Assembly: GCA_910577765.1 (NCBI GenBank)
Contig: CAJTOV010000036.1
Coordinates: forward strand, 1-26,353
Source: an uncultured Lachnospiraceae bacterium
GTDB taxonomy: Bacteria; Bacillota; Clostridia; Lachnospirales; Lachnospiraceae
Direction: 5' to 3'
DNA: 26,353 nt
Positions 1 to 7,619 of the stretch are shown one piece after another. Position 1 is the stretch's first letter, and each line of letters begins with the position of its first letter. The position numbers and the translations under genes are program-made. The notes below the pieces were generated by a model. It had not been told where the DNA came from and did not search any database. It saw only the letters and a list, made by a program, of their open reading frames with translations.

Positions 1-4
1 CCGT

Positions 5-40
5 ATGCCGTAACAGTTCAAGGGGCATCTGAACTGTTAC
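5..40 (+). repeat. Hairpin element upstream of pepT (copy 1 of a pair)
   Basis: A perfect 10-bp inverted repeat, GTAACAGTTC at 10-19 and GAACTGTTAC at 31-40, is separated by 11 nt. A second possible stem, ATGCC (5-9) with GGCAT (24-28), overlaps it, so the two pairings exclude each other. The 36 nt match 26096-26131 on the minus strand at 32 of 36 positions. Both copies point toward the gene downstream of them: pepT here, the ABC-F gene at the other end. It may be a structured leader element, an operator or a short interspersed repeat; the sequence alone does not decide. The promoter of pepT is not visible and may lie outside the window. Confidence 0.6.
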
Positions 41-202
41 AAAAATTCTGATTCAGGATTCGTGGGACGAATTGCAGGAATACAAGAAAAAAGGGCTTTG
101 CTGAGACAAAGACCCGGTACAGCCACAGACACAGCAGTTCTGGCAATCCGCGAACTGTTCCATATCAGTCACTATTTATCAATCATTTCAGGAGGTAACA
201 CC

Positions 203-1420
203 ATGCATGTCACAGAACGCTTTCTAAAATACGCAGGCTTCGACACCCAGTCCGACAGCCGCAGCCGCCAGATTCCTTCCACTCCGGGCCAGCTGGCCCT
301 GGCAAAGGTCCTGGCCCAGGAACTTTATGATCTGGGCATCCAGGACGCCCACTGCGACGAATCCGGCTATGTCTACGGCCATATTCCGCCCTCTGCCGGC
401 TGCACCCGCCCGGGGCTGGCCCTGATCGCCCACATGGACACTGCCATGGAAATGTCCGGGGCCAATATCCGCCCGCGGATCGTGAAAAACTATGACGGAG
501 GTCCCATTACCCTGAACCAGGAGCTGAATATTGTCACAAGGCCGGAGGAATTCCCCTCCCTGAAGGCCCACATAGGCCAGGACTTAATCGTCACCGACGG
601 AACCACCCTGCTGGGGGCCGACGACAAGGCAGGGGTGGCGGAGATCATGACTCTGGCCCAGTTTCTCATGGAGAACCCGGACTTTCCCCATCCTCCGGTG
701 TGTATTCTCTTTACACCCGACGAAGAGATCGGCCGGGGAACCGACTATGTGAATCTGGAAAAGCTGAACGCTGCCTACGGCTACACGGTAGACGGCGGCA
801 TCCTGGGGGAGCTGTCCTACGAGAATTTCAACGCCGCTGCTGCCAAAGTCACCTTCCACGGCATCACCGCCCACCCGGGCTCTGCCAAGGGAGTGCTCCG
901 CAGTGCCATGCTGGTGGCCATGGAATACCAGTCCCTGCTGCCTGTATATGAGACCCCGGCCTGCACGGAAGGCCGGGAAGGCTTCTTCCACCTGAACCAT
1001 ATGGAAGGCTCCGCCGAGACGGCGGTACTGGATTACCTGATCCGGGACCACGACGACACCCGGTTTTCCCAGCGCCAGAATCTGATGAAAGACTGCGCCG
1101 ATTTCCTTAACCGGAAGTACGGTCCCGATACCGTGGAAATCGCCATTACGGAAAACTACCGGAACATGTACCAGAAGGTAAACGCCCACCCGGAACTGAT
1201 CCAGTGTGCCATCTCTGCCATGGAGGAGACTTCCGTCACCCCGGTAATCCTTCCCATCCGGGGCGGAACCGACGGGGCCCGGCTGTCCTATGAGGGACTT
1301 CCCTGCCCCAACCTGTGCACCGGCGGCTTAAACGGCCATGGCCGACACGAATATGTGTCCTGCCAGGCCATGGAGCAGGTCACGGAGATTCTCAAGAATC
1401 TGGTGAAGCGGTTTGCCTAA
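203..1420 (+). CDS. pepT: Peptidase T (tripeptide aminopeptidase, M20B)
   Basis: Cytoplasmic zinc aminopeptidase that removes the N-terminal residue of tripeptides and so completes the breakdown of imported peptides. The 405-aa protein fits the usual length of about 405-410. The M20 metal ligands are visible: His77 in LIAHMDTA, Asp140 in LLGADDKAG, Glu174/Glu175 in TPDEEIGRG, Asp197 in TVDGG and a His in the C-terminal NGHGRHEYVS. Numbering is nearly that of characterised PepT proteins. The frame is open back to 62, but the ATG at 203 has an AGGAGGT site at 190-196 and gives the normal family N-terminus. It converges on the HPr gene. A peptide transporter operon elsewhere in the window could supply substrates, but no genetic linkage is shown. 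Confidence 0.95.
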   Translation: MHVTERFLKYAGFDTQSDSRSRQIPSTPGQLALAKVLAQELYDLGIQDAHCDESGYVYGHIPPSAGCTRPGLALIAHMDTAMEMSGANIRPRIVKNYDGGPITLNQELNIVTRPEEFPSLKAHIGQDLIVTDGTTLLGADDKAGVAEIMTLAQFLMENPDFPHPPVCILFTPDEEIGRGTDYVNLEKLNAAYGYTVDGGILGELSYENFNAAAAKVTFHGITAHPGSAKGVLRSAMLVAMEYQSLLPVYETPACTEGREGFFHLNHMEGSAETAVLDYLIRDHDDTRFSQRQNLMKDCADFLNRKYGPDTVEIAITENYRNMYQKVNAHPELIQCAISAMEETSVTPVILPIRGGTDGARLSYEGLPCPNLCTGGLNGHGRHEYVSCQAMEQVTEILKNLVKRFA

Positions 1421-1474
1421 AGCGGATTTGAAAATTGTTCCAGCCCTTACCGGCCACATTTCTCCGGCAAAAAA

Positions 1475-1514
1475 GGGGTTGTGAAAAATCTCCTGTGCGA
1501 TTTTTCACAACCCC
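1475..1514 (-). terminator. Intrinsic terminator of the PTS/HPr operon
   Basis: A perfect 16-bp inverted repeat (1475-1490 with 1499-1514) has an 8-nt loop. Read on the minus strand it is followed by a run of six T (A at 1469-1474), so it is best oriented to end the HPr transcript. On the plus strand it lacks a T-run, but it may still slow pepT transcription. A second GC-rich hairpin (1559-1565 with 1578-1584, flanked by GTAAA/TTTAC) lies just before it on the minus strand. Confidence 0.75.
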
Positions 1515-1609
1515 CGGCCAATACTGCCCCTCTTCGATTCATCATTCTGTAAATCCGTTTCCCGCTCCCCGGGGGGGGCGGGAAGTTTACTTCCAATGGG
1601 TTCTGACAG

Positions 1610-1867
1610 CTACATATATTTCTCACAGAACTCTCTCAGCATGGCAGCTTCCTCCTGCTCCCTGTCACCGGAGACGGTGATTTCCACACAGTCTCCCGCC
1701 TGTATATTCAGAGTCATCACATGAAAGATCAGCTTGGCATTTCCCTGCCGCTCCCCTTTCCGGATGAGCACATCTCCAGAGCATTTTAAGGCCTCCCGGA
1801 CCAGATTTCCCGCTATCCGGGCATGGACCCCTACCATGTCTTTCGCTGTAAATGTGAATCTTGTCAT
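1610..1867 (-). CDS. HPr-family phosphocarrier, Ser46 replaced by Leu
   Basis: Small PTS phosphocarrier of 85 aa, the normal HPr length. His15 sits in VGVHARIAG, the site that accepts phosphate from enzyme I, although the usual Pro18 is Ile. The segment GNAKLIFHVMTLNI aligns with the HPr regulatory site, and residue 46 is Leu where HPr kinase normally modifies a serine. The protein can therefore probably carry phosphate to the PTS but should be blind to HPr kinase and unable to join CcpA-mediated repression through Ser46. The ATG at 1867 is preferred over an upstream start at 1894 because of an AGGGATG site 6 nt before it and the family length. It is last in the PTS operon, 68 nt after the phosphatase. 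The change from Ser is seen directly; the functional consequence is inferred. Confidence 0.85.
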   Translation of the reverse strand: MTRFTFTAKDMVGVHARIAGNLVREALKCSGDVLIRKGERQGNAKLIFHVMTLNIQAGDCVEITVSGDREQEEAAMLREFCEKYM

Positions 1868-1935
1868 ATAAACATCCCTTTTCTGTAAACGCAACCGTTT
1901 CCAGTCCCCTGCTGCCCCCGCTTACGGTTTCCACT

Positions 1936-2760
1936 CTATAATCCCAGCAGATTCTGGAGCGCCAGGGCCACCCCGGCCTGGTTGTTGGAAGCGGTCACAT
2001 AGTCTGCGGTCTCCTTTAACCTGGGAATGGCATTTCCCATGGCTACAGCAAATCCAGCCGCTTCCAGCAACGGCAGATCCAGCTCCTGGTCCCCGAAAGC
2101 GATGGTCTCCTCCCGCCGGATGCCAATCTCCCTGCAAATCAGCTCCAGGGCACTCCCCTTGTTGACATCCCTGGGGAATATCTCCATATAGGCAGTATCT
2201 GACTGGGCAAAATCCAGACCCTCTGACCGGAAGGGTTCCAGCTCCCTGTGAAGGGCCCGGATCACCTCGGGATGGGCGCCGAACAGCAGCTTGTTGGGCC
2301 CGGTCTCATCCGCAGCCCACCGCTCACAGCACCGGCCCATGGAAACCAGCTCCGGCTCATGGCGGATGATCCGGCTTTCCCTTCTCACATAATCATCCAC
2401 CTGGGTAACCATCCACGTTCTCCCCTGGTAAATCCAGAGGGGAATCCGGTATGCCACGGCAACCTTCTCATAGACTGCCTGCACCGCTTCGGGCCGGATC
2501 TTATGAATCCGCATTTCACCGGAATCCAGGATGACGCAGGTTCCTGCACTGCATGCCTTGATACAGGGAATATCCAGCTCCTGTTCCACCAGCTCCACGG
2601 CCAGAGGCATCCGCCCTGACAGAAGGGCAATCCGTATCCCCCTTTGGTGGGCCTTTCTTAAGGTGTCCCGCACCAGGGCCGGAAGCCGCTTTTCATCGTC
2701 CAGCAGGGTTCCGTCAATATCTGCTGCTATCAGTTTCCATGCTGTCGGTTTCTTTTCCAT
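1936..2760 (-). CDS. HAD-superfamily Cof-type phosphatase
   Basis: Cytoplasmic haloacid dehalogenase-like hydrolase of 274 aa, Cof (IIB cap) subfamily, which usually dephosphorylates sugar phosphates or similar small metabolites. Motif I is DIDGTLLDD near residue 15, with the nucleophile and acid/base aspartates. Motif II is LLSGR near 48. The lysine of motif III is in NKGSAL, and motif IV is FGDQELDLPLL. An AGGAG site lies about 8 nt before the ATG. It follows IID by 59 nt with no clear terminator and precedes the HPr gene, so it is probably translated from the PTS transcript. It may act on the phosphorylated sugar delivered by that PTS. The substrate cannot be read from sequence. Confidence 0.88.
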   Translation of the reverse strand: MEKKPTAWKLIAADIDGTLLDDEKRLPALVRDTLRKAHQRGIRIALLSGRMPLAVELVEQELDIPCIKACSAGTCVILDSGEMRIHKIRPEAVQAVYEKVAVAYRIPLWIYQGRTWMVTQVDDYVRRESRIIRHEPELVSMGRCCERWAADETGPNKLLFGAHPEVIRALHRELEPFRSEGLDFAQSDTAYMEIFPRDVNKGSALELICREIGIRREETIAFGDQELDLPLLEAAGFAVAMGNAIPRLKETADYVTASNNQAGVALALQNLLGL

Positions 2761-2819
2761 CCAGTCTGTCTCCTATATTTTATTCCATAACAGCTCAGAT
2801 CCCCCTTTTGGGGAACAGG

Positions 2820-3656
2820 TCAATATGCCAGTCCCGGGTTGAAGAATCCCAGAAATACACCTACAAAGGCCACCACCACCAAAAGCAGCATCACCATGAC
2901 CGGCGACATTTTCTTCTTGGCCATCAGATACCAGCACACCAGCACAAATGCAGCAGTAAGGGAGCCCGGCAGCACTTCATTAAGCTTATCCTGCAATACC
3001 AGATATGCCTCTCCGGCCTCATTGTACAGGGTGAAGGAGGTGGTCACACTGACCCAGGTGGCCGCCACCGCACCGATGACTATGCCGCCCAGAATGGATA
3101 CGGAATCCCGGATGGATTCTCCCTGGGTTCCGATCAGGAACTCCACGGCTTTTCCGCCTAACTGATAGCCCTTAAAGTATAAAAACCGCATGCCAAAGTA
3201 CGCAAACAGATTCCAGGTAATCATGTAGAAAATGGCTCCCAGGGGAGAACCGCCTGTAGACATACCCAGCGCGATGCCCAGCAGAATGGGGATCACGGTT
3301 CCCACGATCAGGGAATCCCCGATTCCGGCCACAGGCCCCATAAGACCGGCCCGAAGGCCGTTGATGGTCTCGTCGTCTACTCCTTCTTCCCCGTTGGCCC
3401 TGGCTTCTTCCAGACCGGCGGTGATTCCTACTACCACGGATCCAAGCTGAGGCTCGGTGTTGAAAAATGCCGTATAGGTGTTCATGGCCTCTGCTTTCTT
3501 CTCCTCATCGTCTGCATACAGCTCCTCGGCCAGAGGCAGCATGGCACACAGATAGCCAAAGGTCTGCATATGCTCCTGGGAAAAGCAGGTCAGATGTCCA
3601 TAATACCAGTTATGGAAGGATTTCAGCAAGGTTTTTTTCGATAATTTCTTTTCCAT
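2820..3656 (-). CDS. PTS mannose/fructose/sorbose family, component IID
   Basis: Membrane subunit that, with IIC, forms the sugar channel of a mannose-family PTS permease. The 278-aa product shows family features: an N-terminal FHNWYYGHLTCFSQEHMQ segment, a MLPLAEELY stretch, the GLRAGLMGPVAGIGDSL loop and hydrophobic segments toward the C-terminus ending in MVMLLLVVVAFVGVFLGFF. A longer frame begins at 3686, but the ATG at 3656 gives the usual start (MEKKLSKKTLLKSF) and its GAGGAGG site lies in the last codons of IIC. The start nearly abuts the IIC stop, which suggests translational coupling. The transported sugar (mannose, fructose, sorbose, amino sugar) is not determinable. Confidence 0.93.
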   Translation of the reverse strand: MEKKLSKKTLLKSFHNWYYGHLTCFSQEHMQTFGYLCAMLPLAEELYADDEEKKAEAMNTYTAFFNTEPQLGSVVVGITAGLEEARANGEEGVDDETINGLRAGLMGPVAGIGDSLIVGTVIPILLGIALGMSTGGSPLGAIFYMITWNLFAYFGMRFLYFKGYQLGGKAVEFLIGTQGESIRDSVSILGGIVIGAVAATWVSVTTSFTLYNEAGEAYLVLQDKLNEVLPGSLTAAFVLVCWYLMAKKKMSPVMVMLLLVVVAFVGVFLGFFNPGLAY

Positions 3657-3657
3657 A

Positions 3658-4494
3658 TCAGATGTCCTCCTCCTCGTCTTCTTCACCGGCTGCCGCAGGC
3701 CTTACGGCTGCCACCATCTTGATCTTATAGTTGATAATGGCGAACATGCAGGCAACGATGGTGGCGGCTACCAGATTGATCCCCATGGAAGCGGCCAGCA
3801 CAAACCCGAACAGAAACGGCACAAAATCCACGGCCTTTTTCACAATCTGCTTTAACAGGATGGCGATTCCCACGCAGGGAAGCAGGGCTCCTACGGTAAA
3901 CAGCGTTTTCATAGCCAGGCCGTCCATGGGCAGGGTTGCTTTAATCAGTTCTACCACACTGGCTCCCAGCTTACACATGATCATGGTGGGAATCAGGGAG
4001 CAGAGAATGTGGGAAATCCAGGGAAGTACCATGTCCACCACATACAGCTTCCGGTACTGGCGGTTCTCCACAGCCTTCCAGCCCATATGCTGCCATACCA
4101 GGTTCACCGTGGCGGTTCCGTAGAACAGTACGGTTCCCAGGGTGCCTACCATGGCGCCAAAGGAGGTTGCCAGCGCCGCGCCGTCCGGGGAAGTGGCCTC
4201 TAAGCCATAGCTCTTTAGGGCCACCATGGCCAGAGGGATTCCGATATAACTGACCGCACGCACATCTGCGGATACGGTTCCTCCAGGTGTCACCAGGGCT
4301 ATGTAAATGATCTGCATGGCACATCCTACCAGGATTCCTGTCTGCATATCCCCCAGAATCAGGCCGCAGACCAGACCACCGACCAGCGGACGTCCCAATG
4401 TATAGTTACCAACCGATGAGCCTCCCATGCCAGGCATACTGGACAGGCAGGCGAACAAGCCCAGAAGGGCTGCCTGTAACCAACTGATCGTCAT
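3658..4494 (-). CDS. PTS mannose/fructose/sorbose family, component IIC
   Basis: Polytopic sugar-translocating subunit, 278 aa and hydrophobic throughout. It has the mannose-family N-terminus with PLVGGLVCGLILGDMQTGI followed by MQIIYIALVTPGGTVSADV, a region typical of IIC proteins of this class. The C-terminus ends in an acidic tail (EEDEEEDI) that overlaps the ribosome binding site of IID. An AAAGGAGGAAGG site precedes the ATG at 4494. It is third in the order IIA-IIB-IIC-IID. Confidence 0.93.
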   Translation of the reverse strand: MTISWLQAALLGLFACLSSMPGMGGSSVGNYTLGRPLVGGLVCGLILGDMQTGILVGCAMQIIYIALVTPGGTVSADVRAVSYIGIPLAMVALKSYGLEATSPDGAALATSFGAMVGTLGTVLFYGTATVNLVWQHMGWKAVENRQYRKLYVVDMVLPWISHILCSLIPTMIMCKLGASVVELIKATLPMDGLAMKTLFTVGALLPCVGIAILLKQIVKKAVDFVPFLFGFVLAASMGINLVAATIVACMFAIINYKIKMVAAVRPAAAGEEDEEEDI

Positions 4495-4509
4495 GATTCC
4501 TTCCTCCTT

Positions 4510-5007
4510 TTAGTCATGAAATCCGAACTGTCCACGGAATTTGGTCCAGTTCCCGATTGCCTCGTCCTTTAACAGGGCGAATTCCACACTGTAGCCCTTT
4601 TTCATAATATGTTCCAGAGCCTGGGCCTCCTCCTGGGTGATGGACTGGTTGTTGCCCAGCTTCGTGGTTCCCGGCCGGTCATTGCAGGGCCCAATGATCA
4701 CGGTACGGACCCCCGGCTCAAATCCCTGCTCCACCAGGATCGTCTCCATATCCAGGGGATTTTTGGTGATCAGGAAATAATTGTCCTTGCTTTTGAGCAC
4801 CTTCTCGCTCTTTTCCTTAAACTCATCCAGGGACCAGACAAAGGTCTTCTTCCCGCTGGCACTTTTGTAGGCGGATTTCAGCACCGGATTTTTGGCGGCT
4901 GTATTGTTAACTGCGATCAGTCCGTCGCAGGGATACTCCAGTGCCCACCGGGTACAGGTCTGCCCATGAATCATACGGTCGTCTACACGAATAAAAGATA
5001 CTGCCAT
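4510..5007 (-). CDS. PTS mannose/fructose/sorbose family, component IIB
   Basis: Cytoplasmic phosphotransfer domain that receives phosphate from IIA on a histidine and passes it to the sugar. The 165-aa protein begins MAVSFIRVDDRMIHGQ, with His14 as the expected phosphorylation site; the RVDDRMIHGQ motif is diagnostic. The frame is open to 5148, but the ATG at 5007 follows AAGGAGG and matches the family start. The gene sits 19 nt after IIA and 15 nt before IIC. Confidence 0.94.
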   Translation of the reverse strand: MAVSFIRVDDRMIHGQTCTRWALEYPCDGLIAVNNTAAKNPVLKSAYKSASGKKTFVWSLDEFKEKSEKVLKSKDNYFLITKNPLDMETILVEQGFEPGVRTVIIGPCNDRPGTTKLGNNQSITQEEAQALEHIMKKGYSVEFALLKDEAIGNWTKFRGQFGFHD

Positions 5008-5026
5008 GTCTATTTCCTCCTTATTT

Positions 5027-5455
5027 TTAAATGTCGTCTTCCATGTCCTGCGTCTGAATCCGGAACTCCTGCATGGCTTCCCGTGCCTCCGGAAGCACCG
5101 CTGCCACCAGACCGGCACTGTCTGTAAAATCCTTCTGCAGGACTGCACTGAGCACCAGCGGGAAATTCATGCCCCCCACCATGGTGGTCCGGTCCATGAG
5201 GCCGGCCTGGGCGATCACATTTGCTGCCGTGGTCAGCGGAGAACCTCCGATCAGGTCTGCAAACAGCAGGATCTCATCCTCCCGGGTAATGTTCCGGATA
5301 CATTCTGCCACTTGTCCGGCAAATGCATCCGCCCCCATCCCATTCCGGAGGCTGGTGGCAAGAATATCTTCCCGGCCGCCGCCTGCCAGCATTTCCAGGA
5401 CGCTTTTCACTCCCTGGGCCATGGTACCGTGGCTTACCAGCAATACATACTTCAT
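5027..5455 (-). CDS. PTS mannose/fructose/sorbose family, component IIA
   Basis: Cytoplasmic 142-aa domain that takes phosphate from HPr. His9 in LLVSHGTMAQG is the expected acceptor. DLIGGSPLTTAANV and GGMNFPLVLSAV are characteristic of mannose-class IIA. IIA is encoded separately from IIB here. It is the first gene of the operon, with a GGGGGT site upstream of the ATG at 5455. No LevR/ManR activator gene and no convincing sigma-54 promoter were seen, in contrast to many mannose PTS operons. Confidence 0.94.
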   Translation of the reverse strand: MKYVLLVSHGTMAQGVKSVLEMLAGGGREDILATSLRNGMGADAFAGQVAECIRNITREDEILLFADLIGGSPLTTAANVIAQAGLMDRTTMVGGMNFPLVLSAVLQKDFTDSAGLVAAVLPEAREAMQEFRIQTQDMEDDI

Positions 5456-5520
5456 GATTACAACCCCCTTGCCTTTTCTCTTTTTGATCCGGGTATGCTT
5501 CCCTTCTCAATCACAACCTG

Positions 5521-5548
5521 AGTATACAAAAAAAATGACCCATGTTCA
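5521..5548 (-). promoter_or_regulatory. Possible promoter of the PTS operon
   Basis: On the minus strand TGAACA (5543-5548) and TATACT (5521-5526) are 16 nt apart, upstream of IIA. The -35 falls inside the terminator hairpin of the preceding operon, so the call is weak. Some promoter between the terminator and 5455 is expected. Confidence 0.3.
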
Positions 5549-5562
5549 CTTCACATGTGTCA
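5536..5562 (-). terminator. Terminator between sensory operon and PTS operon
   Basis: TGACCCATG (5536-5544) pairs with CATGTGTCA (5554-5562) with one mismatch and a 9-nt loop. An A-run on the left (5528-5535) gives a run of eight T on the minus strand, the direction of the sensory operon. A T-run on the right would allow it to work in the plus direction too. Confidence 0.7.
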
Positions 5563-5599
5563 CTTTTTTCCTATGACATTTGTCATATATTTACGGATT

Positions 5600-6946
5600 T
5601 TACTGCTGAAGACTCTGAAGATACCGGTTGATCTCCCGGTTCTGGATAATCAGTTCCATACTGATATTGGAATCCCCATGGATCACTGCATCCACGGCCT
5701 TGCTGACCGTCTCCATGGCCAGATCCTGGTTGCGGAAGCCCGGAACCACAACGGCCTTCTCCATGGCCGTTTTAAGAATCTCCATATTGAGAGCATTTCC
5801 CTCCCCGGCATGGTCCATAAGCACCTCCCTGGTCTGCCGGGAGCCGGTGACCGAAGGCAGCACGGAGATCCCCTCGGAATACCGGAAAATCTCCGACTGA
5901 ATCCGCTCATCCCCTGTGAGAAGCTTCATGAACTCCCAGGCCTCTGCCCCATGGGCGGTCCGGGCATTCATGGCAATGGACAGGGTGTCCAGCCGGGAAA
6001 GATTCTCCCCCTGGGGACCGGCTGGCATTGTGATACAGTCCCACTCGAATCCGGAATACTTCTTGATGCTTAAAGGGTAAGACTTATAGGCCCGGTATTC
6101 GGAAAACAAAAGTGGCTGAAATGCCACATTTCCCAAGGTGAAATCCCGGCCGGTGACGCTGTAGCCGTCATTAAGCTGCTCCATCCGTTCCATAAAGGAA
6201 ATGGCCTCCAGCACCTTGTCCCCGGTAAGATAACACTCGGTTCCCTGACGGTTGAACAAGGTCACCCCATTGGAATCAAAGGCATCCTGCCATCCGTAAC
6301 CTGCTGCCCCATACTGGTCCAGAATTCCGTTGTGGTTCCGGTCCTTTGTTACCTGTTTGCATATGCCGTAGAAATCCTCCCAGGTCCAGTCTCCCTGGGG
6401 TATGGGAATCTGTTCCGCATCCAGAATGCTCTTATTGACAAACATTATCCTGGGAGCACACTCATAAGGGAGGGCATACTGGATATTGTCGTATTTCCCG
6501 CACTCATAGGCTGCCTGGTAATAGCGTTCCGGATCAAAGGCGGCATCCTTTCGGATCAGGGAGCTTAAGTCCGCCAGGGCCCGGATCTGCGCAAAGTCGT
6601 TAAAATCATTTTCCAGCACAAAGAACAGATCCGGGGCCTCCCCCATAAGAAGCTTCTCCGCCAGCCATTCGGAATAGTCCTCCTTGAGAATGCCGCTTTC
6701 ATAGGAGACCCGGATACCCGGATGCTCCTGCTCAAACAAGGCAATGGCATCGTCCAGAATCCGGTAGGAATACCCATTCTGTACCTCCCAGTAGCTGTCG
6801 GAAAATACCCCGATGGTCAGGGTCTTCTTCCCCGGCCAGGGCAGCCGCCCAAAGGCTCCGGTGACTGCCAGCCCCGTAAGAAGCGCAGCCAGAAAACAAA
6901 GGGCCAGTTTGATTCTGGTCAGGTTCTTTTTCAGATATTCATCCAT
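5600..6946 (-). CDS. Membrane-anchored family-1 extracellular solute-binding protein
   Basis: A 448-aa protein related to MalE/UgpB-type sugar-binding proteins. An N-terminal hydrophobic segment (about residues 12-32) is preceded by basic residues. The Cys in it (LALCF) lacks a proper lipobox, so an uncleaved membrane anchor is more likely than a lipoprotein. The mature part has the family pattern: ALFEQEHPGIRVSYES, then APDLFFVLEND, ALPYECAPRIMFVNKSIL, TWEDF and the C-terminal AWEFMKLLTGDE. It lies last in an operon with a sensor kinase and response regulator and has no permease partner, so a sensing role is inferred. The ATG at 6946 overlaps the regulator stop (ATGGATGA) and has GGAG 7 nt upstream; a TTG start at 6958 is less likely. 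Confidence 0.85.
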   Translation of the reverse strand: MDEYLKKNLTRIKLALCFLAALLTGLAVTGAFGRLPWPGKKTLTIGVFSDSYWEVQNGYSYRILDDAIALFEQEHPGIRVSYESGILKEDYSEWLAEKLLMGEAPDLFFVLENDFNDFAQIRALADLSSLIRKDAAFDPERYYQAAYECGKYDNIQYALPYECAPRIMFVNKSILDAEQIPIPQGDWTWEDFYGICKQVTKDRNHNGILDQYGAAGYGWQDAFDSNGVTLFNRQGTECYLTGDKVLEAISFMERMEQLNDGYSVTGRDFTLGNVAFQPLLFSEYRAYKSYPLSIKKYSGFEWDCITMPAGPQGENLSRLDTLSIAMNARTAHGAEAWEFMKLLTGDERIQSEIFRYSEGISVLPSVTGSRQTREVLMDHAGEGNALNMEILKTAMEKAVVVPGFRNQDLAMETVSKAVDAVIHGDSNISMELIIQNREINRYLQSLQQ

Positions 6947-7619
6947 GGTCTTCTCCAAACATCCGGTTCACCGCACCGGTCTGCACTGCCCAGATGGCAA
7001 GCTGGGTCCGGTCCCGGAGAGCCAGTTTACTTAAGATTGTGCTTAAGCTGTTGCGCACCGTGCCTTCCGACAAGTTCAGCCTGGCCGCAATCTCCTTGTT
7101 GGACAGCCCGCTTCCTACCTGGACGATGATCTGCCACTCGCCGTTTTTCAGATCCCGTACCCGGTCATCCTCCACCTGGACCGTCAGGTTGGACTGGGCC
7201 ATCCTGGAGAACAGCCGGACAACCTTGGAGGCAATATCCTCATTGATCATGGCTGTACCGTGGTGCACCTTGCGGATGGCATCGGACAGCTCCTGCATGG
7301 AAATGCCTTTGAGAAGATAGCCGCTGGCCCCGTATTTCAACGCATTGAACACATACTCGTCGTCATCAAAGGTGGTCAGGATTATAATCTTGATATCCGG
7401 GTAGTTTTCTTTGATGATCTGGGTGCACACCACTCCGTCCATCTCCGGCATCCGGATATCCATAAGGATCACATCAGGCCTGGTTTTGCGGACGGACCGG
7501 ATCACCTCCAGTCCGTTCTTCACCGCATCAGTAACCTGGAATTCTCCCTGGCTGCTTAAGATAATCATCAGGCTCTGGCGGATCAGTTCCTGGTCATCGG
7601 CAATCAGTACCTTAATCAT
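6939..7619 (-). CDS. NarL/FixJ-family response regulator
   Basis: A 226-aa DNA-binding regulator. The receiver domain (about 1-120) has the acidic pair Asp8/Asp9, the phosphoacceptor Asp54 in VILMDIRMPEMDG, Thr in IILTTFDDD and Lys in YLLKG. A LuxR-type helix-turn-helix occupies about 160-215, including GLSNKEIAARLNLSEGTVRN. It should be phosphorylated by the kinase encoded immediately upstream, whose stop overlaps this start by 8 nt. AAGGAGGAAGAAG precedes the ATG. Its target is not shown; the neighbouring PTS operon is the simplest candidate. Confidence 0.93.
   Translation of the reverse strand: MIKVLIADDQELIRQSLMIILSSQGEFQVTDAVKNGLEVIRSVRKTRPDVILMDIRMPEMDGVVCTQIIKENYPDIKIIILTTFDDDEYVFNALKYGASGYLLKGISMQELSDAIRKVHHGTAMINEDIASKVVRLFSRMAQSNLTVQVEDDRVRDLKNGEWQIIVQVGSGLSNKEIAARLNLSEGTVRNSLSTILSKLALRDRTQLAIWAVQTGAVNRMFGEDHG

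Noticed and set aside
584..1189. Long minus-strand open frame inside pepT
   Set aside because: It is antisense to a strongly supported gene and has no ribosome binding site or recognisable protein pattern; GC-rich codon use leaves such shadows open.
1435..1680. Open frame between pepT and the HPr gene
   Set aside because: It runs through two hairpins and into the end of the HPr gene on the other strand; the sequence is low-complexity and unlike a protein.
5456..5535. Sigma-54 promoter for the mannose-family PTS
   Set aside because: Expected for this class, but no TGGCAC-N5-TTGC pattern is present and no LevR-type activator gene is in the window.
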